The notes under the pieces were generated by a model that worked only from the letters and a program-made list of their open reading frames with translations, was not told where the DNA came from and did not search any database. Shown here one piece after another: positions 43,820 through 51,948 of a stretch of DNA of 64,000 nucleotides (its first letter is position 1; every line of letters begins with the position of its first letter). Made by a program: the position numbers and the translations under genes. Origin of the DNA: Planococcus plakortidis (GTDB taxonomy: Bacteria; Bacillota; Bacilli; Bacillales_A; Planococcaceae). Location of the stretch: the NCBI RefSeq assembly GCF_001687605.2, contig NZ_CP016539.2, forward strand, positions 2,634,501-2,698,500, read 5' to 3'.

Positions 43820-44851
43820 ATGATTCAATTTGAAGCAGTCGAGAAAACTTATGTATCCGGCAAACAGCAAGTCCATGCACTCAACGGCATCGATTTGACC
43901 GTCGAGACCGGCGAGATTTACGGCGTCATCGGATTCAGCGGTGCCGGAAAAAGCTCATTGATCCGCACAGTGAATTTGCTCGAGCGCCCATCGAAAGGCC
44001 GCGTGCTCATCCACGGGGAGGATATTTCCACTTTGAGCGCACGTAAAATCCGCGATACGCGAAAAGACATCGGCATGATCTTCCAGCATTTCAATTTGCT
44101 GAACTCAAAAACCGTGCACCATAATATCGCGATGCCGCTGCTCCTGGCCAAGACCCCGAAAGCGGAAGTCGACCGGAAAGTCGCAGAACTATTGGAGTTT
44201 GTCGGGCTTGCCGACCAAGCCAAGAAATACCCCGACCAACTATCCGGCGGGCAAAAGCAGCGCATCGGCATTGCGCGGGCACTCGCCACAAACCCATCAA
44301 TACTGCTATGCGATGAAGCAACGTCGGCACTTGACCCGCAGACGACCCAGTCGATCCTGGATCTTTTGCGCCGCATCAACCAGGAATACAACATCACCAT
44401 TTTGCTTATCACCCATGAGATGGGCGTCATCCGGGAAATCTGCGACAAAGTGGCAGTCCTTGAAGAGGGGCGCGTCATCGAACAAGGCAGCGTATTTGAA
44501 GTGTTCACCAATCCAAAGCATTCGACGACGAAGCGTTTCGTCCGTTCCGTCATGAACGATGAATTGCCGGACTCCCTGCTTGAGCAGATCCGTCATAATG
44601 ATGGCGCACGGCCGATCTACCGGGTGCAGTTTACCGGAAATTCGGTCGGCCAGCCGTTCATGTCAAGGGTATCGCGCGAATTCCAGCTTGATTTGAATGT
44701 ATTGTTCGGCAATATTACCGAACTTCAAGGCATTCCGTACGGCAACTTGATTGTGGAATTCGACGGCGCACCCACTGAAATCGACCGGGCTCTTGCCTCG
44801 ATCCGCAACGACAACATCCAAGTAGAGGAGGTGCAGCAGCATGCAGGTTGA
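43820..44851 (+). CDS. metN: methionine ABC transporter ATPase
   Basis: A 343-residue ATPase: Walker A GFSGAGKSS (about 37-45), Q-loop IFQHFNLL, signature LSGGQKQR (about 140) and Walker B ILLCDEATSALD. The extra C-terminal domain (about 270-343, with FGNITELQGIPYGNLIVEF) is the NIL/ACT-like domain through which methionine inhibits MetN. First gene of metN-metP-metQ behind a SAM riboswitch; it drives methionine uptake, either isomer. Confidence 0.95.
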   Translation: MIQFEAVEKTYVSGKQQVHALNGIDLTVETGEIYGVIGFSGAGKSSLIRTVNLLERPSKGRVLIHGEDISTLSARKIRDTRKDIGMIFQHFNLLNSKTVHHNIAMPLLLAKTPKAEVDRKVAELLEFVGLADQAKKYPDQLSGGQKQRIGIARALATNPSILLCDEATSALDPQTTQSILDLLRRINQEYNITILLITHEMGVIREICDKVAVLEEGRVIEQGSVFEVFTNPKHSTTKRFVRSVMNDELPDSLLEQIRHNDGARPIYRVQFTGNSVGQPFMSRVSREFQLDLNVLFGNITELQGIPYGNLIVEFDGAPTEIDRALASIRNDNIQVEEVQQHAG

Positions 44852-45491
44852 TCAATCGCAAATCCTCGAAGCTCTATGGGAAACGCTTTACATGACGGGC
44901 GCTTCATTCGTGTTCTCACTGTTCATCGGCTTGCCGCTCGGCATCTTGCTGGTCGTTACAAGAAAAGGACATTTGCTGGAAAACGAAGCGGTCTTCAACG
45001 TATTGAACATTATCATCAATATTTTCCGTTCGGTTCCATTCATCATTCTGATGGTCGCCATCATTCCATTGACGCGCATCATTGTCGGCACCTCGATCGG
45101 CACGGCCGCAGCCATTGTCCCACTGGTATTCTACGCAGGGCCATACATCGCCCGGCTCATCGAAAACTCTTTGCTTGAAGTCGATAAAGGCGTCATCGAA
45201 GCCGCACAGGCAATGGGTGCCTCTCCCGGCCAGATCATTTTCCGCTTCCTGATTCCGGAAGCGCTCAGCTCCCTTGTTCTCGCCTTGACGATCGCCATCG
45301 TCGGCTTGATCGGCGCATCCGCCATGGCCGGCGCGATCGGAGGCGGCGGGCTTGGCGACTTGGCCATCACTTATGGTTATCAGCGTTTCGACACCCTGGT
45401 CATGTTCTTGACTGTCGCTATTCTCGTTGTCCTAGTCCAAGGCGTCCAATCGCTCGGCAACCTTATGTCCAGAAGAGTACGGCGGAGTTAA
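44841..45491 (+). CDS. metP: methionine ABC transporter permease
   Basis: A 216-residue permease with five membrane helices. The EAA-type coupling loop EAAQAMGASPGQIIFRFLIPEAL (about 114-136) contacts MetN. It overlaps the end of metN by 11 bases with AGGAGGTG upstream of ATG 44841. Called metI in proteobacteria. Confidence 0.95.
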   Translation: MQVDQSQILEALWETLYMTGASFVFSLFIGLPLGILLVVTRKGHLLENEAVFNVLNIIINIFRSVPFIILMVAIIPLTRIIVGTSIGTAAAIVPLVFYAGPYIARLIENSLLEVDKGVIEAAQAMGASPGQIIFRFLIPEALSSLVLALTIAIVGLIGASAMAGAIGGGGLGDLAITYGYQRFDTLVMFLTVAILVVLVQGVQSLGNLMSRRVRRS

Positions 45492-45559
45492 CTTAATCCG
45501 CATTAACCTATCGATCAATCAAATCAACTATTATAAAAACCCAATTGGAGGATTTCACC

Positions 45560-46393
45560 ATGAAAAAACTGACAGCACTTATAGCAACAGCAGGACTAGC
45601 CACACTTCTCACCGCATGTGGAGATGACAGCTCAGCCGGAGAAACCACGAAAGTGACACTTGGCATCAGCGGATCGGATACGACCATCTGGGATTATGTC
45701 GGCGATAAAGCCGCAAAAGAAGGCATCGAGCTCGACATCATCACCTTTTCGGATTACGTCGCGCCAAACCTGGCACTTGCTGAAGGTGAACTCGATTTGA
45801 ATGCTTTCCAGACCATCTCGTATTTCGATGAATTTGTCGAAGAGCACAATGTCGATATCGTCCCGATCGGCTCTACCGTCATTGCGCCGATGGGCTTGTA
45901 TTCCGAAAAATACGACTCGATCGAAGAACTTCCTGATGGCGCCCAGATCGCCATGCCGAATGAAGCGACCAATATGGGCCGCGCGCTTCTTTTGCTCGAT
46001 GAATCCGGACTTATCACTTTATCAGACGAGGCAGGGCTGACGGGGACAGAAGCAGACATCGTCGAGAATCCGAAAAACATCGAAATAGTCCCTATGACTT
46101 CCGGCCATACGCCGCGTGCCATGGCCGATGTCGCTGCTTCCGTCGTCAATAATGGCATCGCCGTCGACGCCGGATTGAACCCGACAGAAGACCCTATCGC
46201 CCGCGAAAGCGATACGGCAAAACCATATATCAACTTGATTGCCGCACAAAAAGGCCAGGAAGATAACGAAGCGTATCAGCGCATCGTCGAATTGTATCAG
46301 GAAGAAGATACAGCTGAATTTGTCATCGAGCATACCGAAGGCGCTCAAATCCCGACTTTCGTTTCGGTTGAAGAATTAGTCGATTACCAATAA
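45560..46393 (+). CDS. metQ: methionine-binding lipoprotein
   Basis: A 277-residue NlpA/MetQ-type substrate-binding lipoprotein. Signal peptide with lipobox LLTAC (Cys about 20), then LGISGSDTTIWDYVGDKAAK and LNAFQTISYFDEF, and PNEATNMGRALLLL in the ligand cleft. Anchored outside the membrane, it delivers methionine to MetNP. TTGGAGG precedes ATG 45560; the frame from 45545 begins inside that site. Conserved spacing (68 bases) after metP. Confidence 0.94.
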   Translation: MKKLTALIATAGLATLLTACGDDSSAGETTKVTLGISGSDTTIWDYVGDKAAKEGIELDIITFSDYVAPNLALAEGELDLNAFQTISYFDEFVEEHNVDIVPIGSTVIAPMGLYSEKYDSIEELPDGAQIAMPNEATNMGRALLLLDESGLITLSDEAGLTGTEADIVENPKNIEIVPMTSGHTPRAMADVAASVVNNGIAVDAGLNPTEDPIARESDTAKPYINLIAAQKGQEDNEAYQRIVELYQEEDTAEFVIEHTEGAQIPTFVSVEELVDYQ

Positions 46394-46458
46394 GTAAACA
46401 AACGATTTGCAGTTGCATGCCGTTGAAAAATGAAATTCCATTCGAGGGGGACGATCAC

Positions 46459-47664
46459 ATGACCATCATTAGCGAAGCGCGCGAGACAATTACGGAATCG
46501 ATCGACAAGAACCGTGCACAGTATTTACGCATCAGCCATGCCATCCATGAAAATCCGGAAATCGGCAACGAAGAAGTGTTCGCGAGCGGACTGTTGACCG
46601 GATTGCTTGAAGAAGCGGGATTCCAGGTTGAATACGGTGTCGCTGGCCACCACACCGCTTTTTACGCAGTCCGCGACAGCCAAAAGCCTGGACCGACCGT
46701 CGCGTTTCTTGCTGAATACGACGCCTTGCCGGGCATCGGGCATGCATGTGGGCACAATATTATCGGCACGACCAGTGTTGCAGCCGCGATTGCGCTCAGT
46801 AAAACCTTGGAATTGACCGGCGGGCGCGTCGTCGTCCTCGGCACCCCCGCTGAAGAAGGCGGGCCGAATGGCAGCGCGAAAGGAAGTTTCGTCAAACACG
46901 GTCTGCTCGAAAAAATCGACGCCGCATTGATGCTCCATCCTTCAGGCAATTCAGCTGTGACTGGCCCATCACTCGCCGTCGATCCCTTGAGTTTTCATTT
47001 TTACGGCAAGCCGGCCCATGCTGCAGGGTCTCCTGAAAAAGGCATCAATGCACTCGATGCCGTGCTTCAATTGTTCAATGGCATCAACGCCCTTCGCCAG
47101 CAACTGCCGGATGATGCCCGGGTCCACGGCATCATCACGCATGGCGGCGATGCACCGAACATCATTCCGGAGTACGCCTCTGCCCGCTTCTATATCCGTG
47201 GGGATTCTTGGAAAAAAACAGCGGAGACGGCGAAAAAAGTACGGGCCATCGCTGAAGGTGCTGCCCTCGCAACAGGCGCACGGGTCGAAATCGAACGTTT
47301 CCAGAACGAAGTGAAAGACTTAGTCGTTACGCCTGAACTCGATGCAATTCTTAAAGCCGAGCTTGAAACACTGGGCGACCAAGTAGCCGACTCTCGCATT
47401 TCCGGACTCGGTTCGACCGATGCCGGCAACATCAGCTATGAAGTGCCGACTGCCCACGGCTACATCAAAATCGGACCCGAAAGCCTCATTGCCCATACCG
47501 AAGAATTCCGGGAAGCCGCCCGCTCGAAAGCCGGCGACGAAGCCTTGATCAAAGGGGCAAAAGCATTGGCCCAAACCGGTTACCGTTTGCTGACTGAACA
47601 TGCTTTACTGGCGCAAGTCAAACAAGCCCATATCCGGTCACTCGCCGCCAAGCAACAAGACTAA
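46459..47664 (+). CDS. M20 family amidohydrolase of the met operon
   Basis: A 401-residue M20D-type amidohydrolase (AbgB/YtnL/YxeP/HipO-like). ISHAIHENPEIGNEE (about residue 25) is the usual start, GIGHACGHNIIG (about 93) gives Cys/His metal ligands, GTPAEEGGPNG (about 127) the catalytic Glu pair and LMLHPSG (about 158) a further His. It follows metQ on the same strand with no terminator between. In this setting deacylation of imported N-acyl-methionine, N-acetylcysteine conjugates or similar sulfur compounds is likely. AGGGGG is eight bases before ATG 46459. Confidence 0.85.
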   Translation: MTIISEARETITESIDKNRAQYLRISHAIHENPEIGNEEVFASGLLTGLLEEAGFQVEYGVAGHHTAFYAVRDSQKPGPTVAFLAEYDALPGIGHACGHNIIGTTSVAAAIALSKTLELTGGRVVVLGTPAEEGGPNGSAKGSFVKHGLLEKIDAALMLHPSGNSAVTGPSLAVDPLSFHFYGKPAHAAGSPEKGINALDAVLQLFNGINALRQQLPDDARVHGIITHGGDAPNIIPEYASARFYIRGDSWKKTAETAKKVRAIAEGAALATGARVEIERFQNEVKDLVVTPELDAILKAELETLGDQVADSRISGLGSTDAGNISYEVPTAHGYIKIGPESLIAHTEEFREAARSKAGDEALIKGAKALAQTGYRLLTEHALLAQVKQAHIRSLAAKQQD

Positions 47665-47690
47665 AAACCAGCGCTCAGGCGCTGGTTTTT
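47663..47690 (+). terminator. terminator of the metNPQ operon
   Basis: AAAAACCAGCGC pairs with GCGCTGGTTTTT around TCAG; it overlaps the stop codon. Confidence 0.93.
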
Positions 47691-47801
47691 AAAGATGTTA
47701 AGGAAGTCATAGCTTTTCGTTTACAAATTATTTATTTAATATCCTAATTACTTTCTAATGAAATATAAAAGCGAGTTGAATAAATAATTATTCGACGCTA
47801 G

Positions 47802-47919
47802 TGGAGTGCAAGCCGGCGACTCCTGCGGGACCAGCGCGAGCCGAAGACCCTGCAGGAGCGTCAGCGACGAAGCGGCTGAGGCCGTGCCCGCGGAAAGCGT
47901 CCGGCTGGAACGTAACGAG
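47802..47919 (+). repeat. short GC-rich repeat, copy C1
   Basis: About 110 bases almost identical to 49275-49383 (roughly six differences in 109). A hairpin CTCCTGCGG / CCTGCAGGAG is followed by GCTGAGGCC...GCCCGCGGAAAGCGT. It lies just upstream of pepT. Frames through it encode only low-complexity Arg/Pro/Ala-rich peptides, so it is not a gene. I recall similar sequences from intergenic regions of other Bacillales. The gap 47665-47996 holds only this and the pepT promoter region. Confidence 0.85.
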
Positions 47920-47996
47920 AAAGGCGTTCGAGGTTTTTCTATGTATTTCGAATTTCGTGTTAAAATGGAGTCATTCCATACATAGGAGGCTCTACA

Positions 47997-49214
47997 ATGA
48001 TCGAAAACCTGATCGAACGCCTGATTCGCTACGCCAAAATCGACACGCAATCCGATTTTGAAAATGACGCTACACCTTCTACACCCGGACAATGGGATCT
48101 GCTCAACGAACTGGAGAAAGAAATGAAGGATATCGGCTTAGAGGAAGTTGAAGTGGACGAACACGGCTATTTATTCGGCACATTGCCGGCGAATACGGAA
48201 GAGCAGCGCCCTGTCATCGGCTTTCTCGCACATGTCGATACCGCGACCGATTTCACCGGAAAAGGCGTCAACCCACAGCGCATCGAACATTATGACGGGA
48301 AAGATATTCCACTAAGTGGCAAAGTGACGATGAAAACGGCTGATTTCCCTGCTTTGCAGAACTACATCGGCCATACCTTGATCACGACAGACGGCACGAC
48401 TTTGCTTGGCGCCGACAACAAGGCGGGAATTGCCGAAATCATGACGGCGATGGAATATTTGATGGCCCACCCTGAAATCGAACATGGCAAGATCCGTATC
48501 GGCTTTACACCTGACGAGGAAATCGGCCGCGGACCGCATAAATTCGATGTCGCCCGTTTCGGTGCAGATTATGCGTATACGATGGATGGCGGGCCGCTTG
48601 GCGAGCTTCAATACGAGAGCTTCAATGCCGCGAGCGCGAAATTGACCGTCCACGGAACAAGCGTCCACCCTGGTTCTGCAAAAGACAAGATGGTCAACGC
48701 CATCACGGTCGCCACACGATTCCAAGCAGAAATGCCATCCCATGAAGTGCCCGAGAAAACAGAAGGCTATGAAGGCTTTATCCATTTGAATAATTTCAAT
48801 GGTTCCGTCGAACAAGCCGTGCTGCAGTACATTGTGCGTGATTTCGATAAGGACAAATTCGAAGCGAAAAAACGCCATATGGAACAAGTGGCCGCAAGCT
48901 TGCAAGAAGAATTCGGGACAGAAGCGATCGAACTCGAACTTGAGGATCAATATTACAATATGCGCGAGAAAATCGAGCCGGTGATGGAAATCGTCGACCA
49001 AGCCGAACAAGCGATGAAAACATTGGACATCGCTCCCGCCATCCTGCCTATTCGCGGCGGCACGGATGGATCCCAATTATCCTATATGGGCTTGCCGACG
49101 CCGAACATCTTTACGGGCGGCGAAAACTACCACGGCAAATTTGAGTTTATTTCCGCTGAAAACATGGAAAAAGCGACTCAAGTGATTGTGGAAGTCGCCA
49201 AAATCGCCAAATAA
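47997..49214 (+). CDS. pepT: peptidase T (tripeptide aminopeptidase)
   Basis: A 405-residue M20B dizinc aminopeptidase that removes N-terminal residues from tripeptides. Metal-site motifs: [10 protein letters not shown] (about 76-85), [12 protein letters not shown] (about 140), [10 protein letters not shown] (about 174) with the catalytic Glu pair, and [13 protein letters not shown] (about 195); [23 protein letters not shown] near the end is PepT-typical. GGAGG precedes ATG 47997. Flanked by repeats on both sides. Confidence 0.95.
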   Translation: MIENLIERLIRYAKIDTQSDFENDATPSTPGQWDLLNELEKEMKDIGLEEVEVDEHGYLFGTLPANTEEQRPVIGFLAHVDTATDFTGKGVNPQRIEHYDGKDIPLSGKVTMKTADFPALQNYIGHTLITTDGTTLLGADNKAGIAEIMTAMEYLMAHPEIEHGKIRIGFTPDEEIGRGPHKFDVARFGADYAYTMDGGPLGELQYESFNAASAKLTVHGTSVHPGSAKDKMVNAITVATRFQAEMPSHEVPEKTEGYEGFIHLNNFNGSVEQAVLQYIVRDFDKDKFEAKKRHMEQVAASLQEEFGTEAIELELEDQYYNMREKIEPVMEIVDQAEQAMKTLDIAPAILPIRGGTDGSQLSYMGLPTPNIFTGGENYHGKFEFISAENMEKATQVIVEVAKIAK

Positions 49215-49265
49215 TCGGGTTCCCCTATCCGATTCGCTGAAATTGAGTAGTCAAAAATACCGACA

Positions 49266-49383
49266 GTGAAGCGGAAGCCGGCGACTCCTGCGGAAACAGC
49301 GCGAGCCGAAGACCCTGCAGGAGCGTCAGCGACGAAGCGGCTGAGGCCGCGCCCGCGGAAAGCGTCCGACTGGAGCGAAACGC
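49266..49383 (+). repeat. short GC-rich repeat, copy C2
   Basis: Second copy of the C repeat (core 49275-49383), same orientation as C1, immediately downstream of pepT. It continues into a small hairpin (GCTGCCGAG / CTCGACAGC, 49390-49411) whose end TTTCTCGACAGCCT is also the 3' end of elements A and B. Confidence 0.85.
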
Positions 49384-49415
49384 AAAAAAGCTGCCGAGGT
49401 TTCTCGACAGCCTGG

Positions 49416-49447
49416 AAAAAGCAACGGCATCATGCCGTTGCTTTTTT
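49416..49447. repeat. hairpin B1, proximal flank of element B
   Basis: AAAAAGCAACGGCAT pairs with ATGCCGTTGCTTTTT around one base, followed by T: a very strong terminator-like hairpin. Near-duplicate of B2 (49757-49787). Confidence 0.88.
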
Positions 49448-49755
49448 CAGAGTGTTGAAGAAGTCCATTAACCCATTACGAATTAAAAGGAGAATATCTT
49501 TACAACATTCAAAAATCAGTGGTCAAACTAAGTATTTGGAGAAGCGTTCGCTCGTAAACCCCTCTGCTCAATAATGCTGCGCATTACTTTCGCAAAGATA
49601 ATGTCTCCCGTAGGTCGACCTTATCTTTCCTGTGGATCAGCGAGACGACCGAGACCCCGCAAGGCGCGAAGCGACTGAGGAGGCTTGGGCGCGAGCCCAC
49701 GGAAAGCGAGCGATAAGCTTCGGAAAATACGACTTCTTATCTTTCTCGATAGCCT
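49448..49755 (+). repeat. dispersed element, copy B (308 bp)
   Basis: Begins CAGAGTGTTGAAGAAGTC and ends TTTCTCGATAGCCT like copy A (17670-18092, opposite strand). It includes a 35-base hairpin (49594-49628; AAAGATAA/TTATCTTT around GGTCGACC) identical to that in A, a small hairpin TAATGC/GCATTA, and a GC-rich module ending CCCACGGAAAGCGAGC that resembles the C repeats. No protein frame with family similarity. The gap 49215-49829 holds C2, B1, this element and B2, and no gene. Confidence 0.85.
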
Positions 49756-49756
49756 A

Positions 49757-49787
49757 GAAAAAGCAACCGCATCATGGTTGCTTTTTT
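49757..49787. terminator. hairpin B2, terminator of lipA
   Basis: AAAAAGCAACC pairs with GGTTGCTTTTT around GCATCAT, T-rich on both sides. Differs from B1 by one substitution and a three-base deletion. It is the nearest hairpin 3' of lipA on the minus strand. Confidence 0.85.
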
Positions 49788-49829
49788 CTTTATCAGAGGA
49801 TGGTTTTCAGCCATGCCTGGCTCTATCCG

Positions 49830-50773
49830 TTAAAATTCGATGCGATCGATTTTTGCGCCTGTCGATTCGACGCCTTTCATGTATTTAATGCGTTTCTGCA
49901 CAGCGGTTTCGTTCACTTGTTCATCTGCATGGTAGGAAGAACGCACCATCGGGCCAGCTTCGCAATGCTTAAATCCTTTTGAGAGCGCGATTTCCTTCAA
50001 TTCCTGGAATTCATCCGGATGGTAATAACGGACGACGTCCAGGTGTTTCAATGTCGGCTGCAAATATTGGCCGATTGTCATGATGTCGACGTTGTGTGCC
50101 AACAAATCATCCATCGCTTCGATGATCTCTTCTTTCGTTTCCCCAAGCCCGACCATGATGCTCGATTTTGTCGGCACATGCGGCGCGATTTCCTTAACCC
50201 GCTTCAGCAATTCCAGGGAACGGTCATATGTCGCTCTCGCCCGGACGCGTTTCGTCAGGCGGCGCACCGTTTCGATATTGTGGTTGAAGATATCCGGTTC
50301 ACTGCTCATCAACATATGCAGGCTTTCGTAATCGCCTTTCATATCGGACGGCAAAATCTCGACAGTCGTTTCCGGCATTTTCCGGTGGATGGCACGCACC
50401 GTCTCTGCAAAGACTGCAGCGCCTCCGTCCTTTAAATCATCACGCGCTACCGCTGTCACGACGACATGCTTCAAGTTCATGATTTCCGTCGATTCGGCTA
50501 CGCGCTCCGGCTCGCCCCAATCCAATTCGTTCGGCAAGCCGGTCTTGACGGCACAGAACCGGCACGCTCTTGTGCATGTATCCCGAGGATCATGAAAGTC
50601 GCAGTGCGGCGCTCGCTCCAACATTCGTGGATATTCGGGCATCTTGCTTCTTCGCATACCGTGTTCAAATTTTTCTCACGCATCAATTTCTTCAGATCAT
50701 TATAGGTTTCGTTCGTGTTCAATTTCACTTTTAGCCATTCGGGTTTACGTTCACGCTGCTTGGTTTTTGTCAT
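49830..50773 (-). pseudogene. lipA: lipoyl synthase, frameshifted
   Basis: Two overlapping frames that together give a complete 314-residue lipoyl synthase, the radical-SAM enzyme that inserts two sulfurs into protein-bound octanoate. Frame one carries [25 protein letters not shown] (auxiliary cluster, CxxxxCxxxxxC); frame two resumes at [10 protein letters not shown] (radical-SAM CxxxCxxC) and continues to the normal C-terminus. Restoring one G to the run complementary to 50582-50584 joins them. ATG 50773 overlaps the lipM stop (ATGA). Real inactivation would force reliance on scavenged lipoate; a sequencing error is equally possible. Confidence 0.88.
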
Positions 50774-51606
50774 CGCATAAGTTCCCCTTTCTCTTCTCGT
50801 CGGTAGTTCCACTCTTCACTCGCGTATTTGGCTTCGAGCACACGTACTTCTTCCAGCAATTCAGCTGGCGGTTCGAATTTTTCCAGACGGATGCCAAGCC
50901 CCGTTTCAAATCCAGCCTTGAATGCCTGCTGCACTTTTTCTAAGCTTGCCGGTTCTGGCATGAGCTCGTTGATCGCGACAGCGCGTGTGCGGAAAGCTTG
51001 GCGCGCCCTTTCCTTCACCGATTCACTCGGGTAGACGAACAATTCGAACAAACGTTTTTCATCCAACTGCAGCGGAATCGAACCGTGCTGCAAAATGATG
51101 CCTTGTTTTCTTGTCTGTGCGCTTCCTGCCGCTTTCCTGCCTTCAACAGTCAGTTCATGCCAGGATGGTTCTTCAAAACATACCGCCGAAGATTCTTTCG
51201 GCCGCTTAGATTCAGCAGCTAATTGTGCATGAATCCCTAAGTTCCGGTAGCCTTCGAGCAAGCCGCGGGAAATGACCAAATACGCTTCTTTCACTGACTT
51301 CGGCATGGATGGATGATGCTCCGGAATCACTATGCTGTAAGTCAATTCCTGGTCGTGCAGCACGGCTTTTCCGCCGGTCTGCCTCCTGACCAAGGGTACG
51401 CCCATTTGCGCAGCTTTTTCGAGATCGATGCTGCCGTTCAATTTCTGGAAAAATCCCACTGATATCCCAGCTGGCGCCCATCCGTAAAACCGGAGGGTGG
51501 GTTTCATGCCCGTCTTGCGCTGCCAGTTCATCAATGCTTCATCCATTGCCATATTGTAGGCCGGCGTGCAAAGCCCCGACTCCATATAGCCCCATGTTTC
51601 CTCCAA
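50770..51606 (-). CDS. lipM: octanoyl-ACP:GcvH octanoyltransferase
   Basis: A 278-residue LipM-type transferase that moves octanoate from acyl carrier protein to GcvH, the first step of lipoate assembly in Bacillales. Signatures: [14 protein letters not shown] (15-28), [17 protein letters not shown] (38-54), [18 protein letters not shown] (74-91) and the nucleophile Cys143 in [18 protein letters not shown]. The C-terminal [10 protein letters not shown] matches B. subtilis LipM as I remember it. Start TTG 51606 with AGGAG ten bases upstream. Its transcript leader carries a TPP riboswitch and terminator. Confidence 0.93.
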   Translation of the reverse strand: MEETWGYMESGLCTPAYNMAMDEALMNWQRKTGMKPTLRFYGWAPAGISVGFFQKLNGSIDLEKAAQMGVPLVRRQTGGKAVLHDQELTYSIVIPEHHPSMPKSVKEAYLVISRGLLEGYRNLGIHAQLAAESKRPKESSAVCFEEPSWHELTVEGRKAAGSAQTRKQGIILQHGSIPLQLDEKRLFELFVYPSESVKERARQAFRTRAVAINELMPEPASLEKVQQAFKAGFETGLGIRLEKFEPPAELLEEVRVLEAKYASEEWNYRREEKGELMR

Positions 51607-51650
51607 AATGTCTCAACTCCTCTCAGCTTATGCATGACTCCTAAGCCCAT

Positions 51651-51684
51651 AAAAAAACACCGCTTTCCCATGGGGAAGCGGTGT
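51651..51684 (-). terminator. riboswitch terminator before lipM
   Basis: ACACCGCTT pairs with AAGCGGTGT (inner TCCC/GGGG also pairs), then seven T on the minus strand. It stands 45 bases before the lipM start. Confidence 0.92.
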
Positions 51685-51709
51685 ATGCAGGCAAGTGGAA
51701 GCATACGTA

Positions 51710-51799
51710 CCACTTCCCTACGCTGGCATGGTCCAGATCAGGTTCAAGGGGTCCAGGCATTCGCCCGTCTCAGCCAGTCAATCCCGGCTCCCCCAGTGG
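51710..51799 (-). ncRNA. TPP (THI-box) riboswitch upstream of lipM-lipA
   Basis: Minus-strand aptamer: closing CCACT/AGTGG, then GGGGGAGCC, GGCTGAGAC, CCTTGAACCTGATCTGG and GCCAGCGTAGGGAAG, all THI-box hallmarks. A terminator follows 25 bases on, then lipM. No thiamine gene lies in this window. Together with an imperfect hairpin further upstream this accounts for the gap 51607-51948. Confidence 0.95.
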
Positions 51800-51904
51800 T
51801 CAGCTATGTATAGTTCTCCTTGAGCTTAACATTGTCCTTAAGAAATCTCAATATACAAAATAATTTTTCTTTCATTTTCATCCATTTATTTAAATTTATA
51901 ACAA

Positions 51905-51945
51905 ATAAAACTCTCCTTTTCCGTCGGATGGATAGGAAGAGTTTT
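51905..51945 (-). terminator. imperfect terminator of the V4R-STAS gene
   Basis: AAAACTCTCC (51907-51916) pairs with GGAAGAGTTTT (51935-51945) with a bulge; minus-strand readout ends TTTTATTTG. Confidence 0.6.
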
Positions 51946-51948
51946 ACA

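Noticed and set aside
47801-48061. Reading frame through repeat C1 (and its counterpart 49266-49574 through C2)
   Set aside because: Both start in the structured repeat and encode similar Arg/Pro/Ala-rich peptides only because the DNA is repeated; no ribosome binding site, and the first overlaps pepT.
51531-51713. 60-codon frame on the minus strand between the TPP riboswitch and lipM
   Set aside because: It spans the riboswitch terminator and overlaps lipM in another frame; no family similarity.
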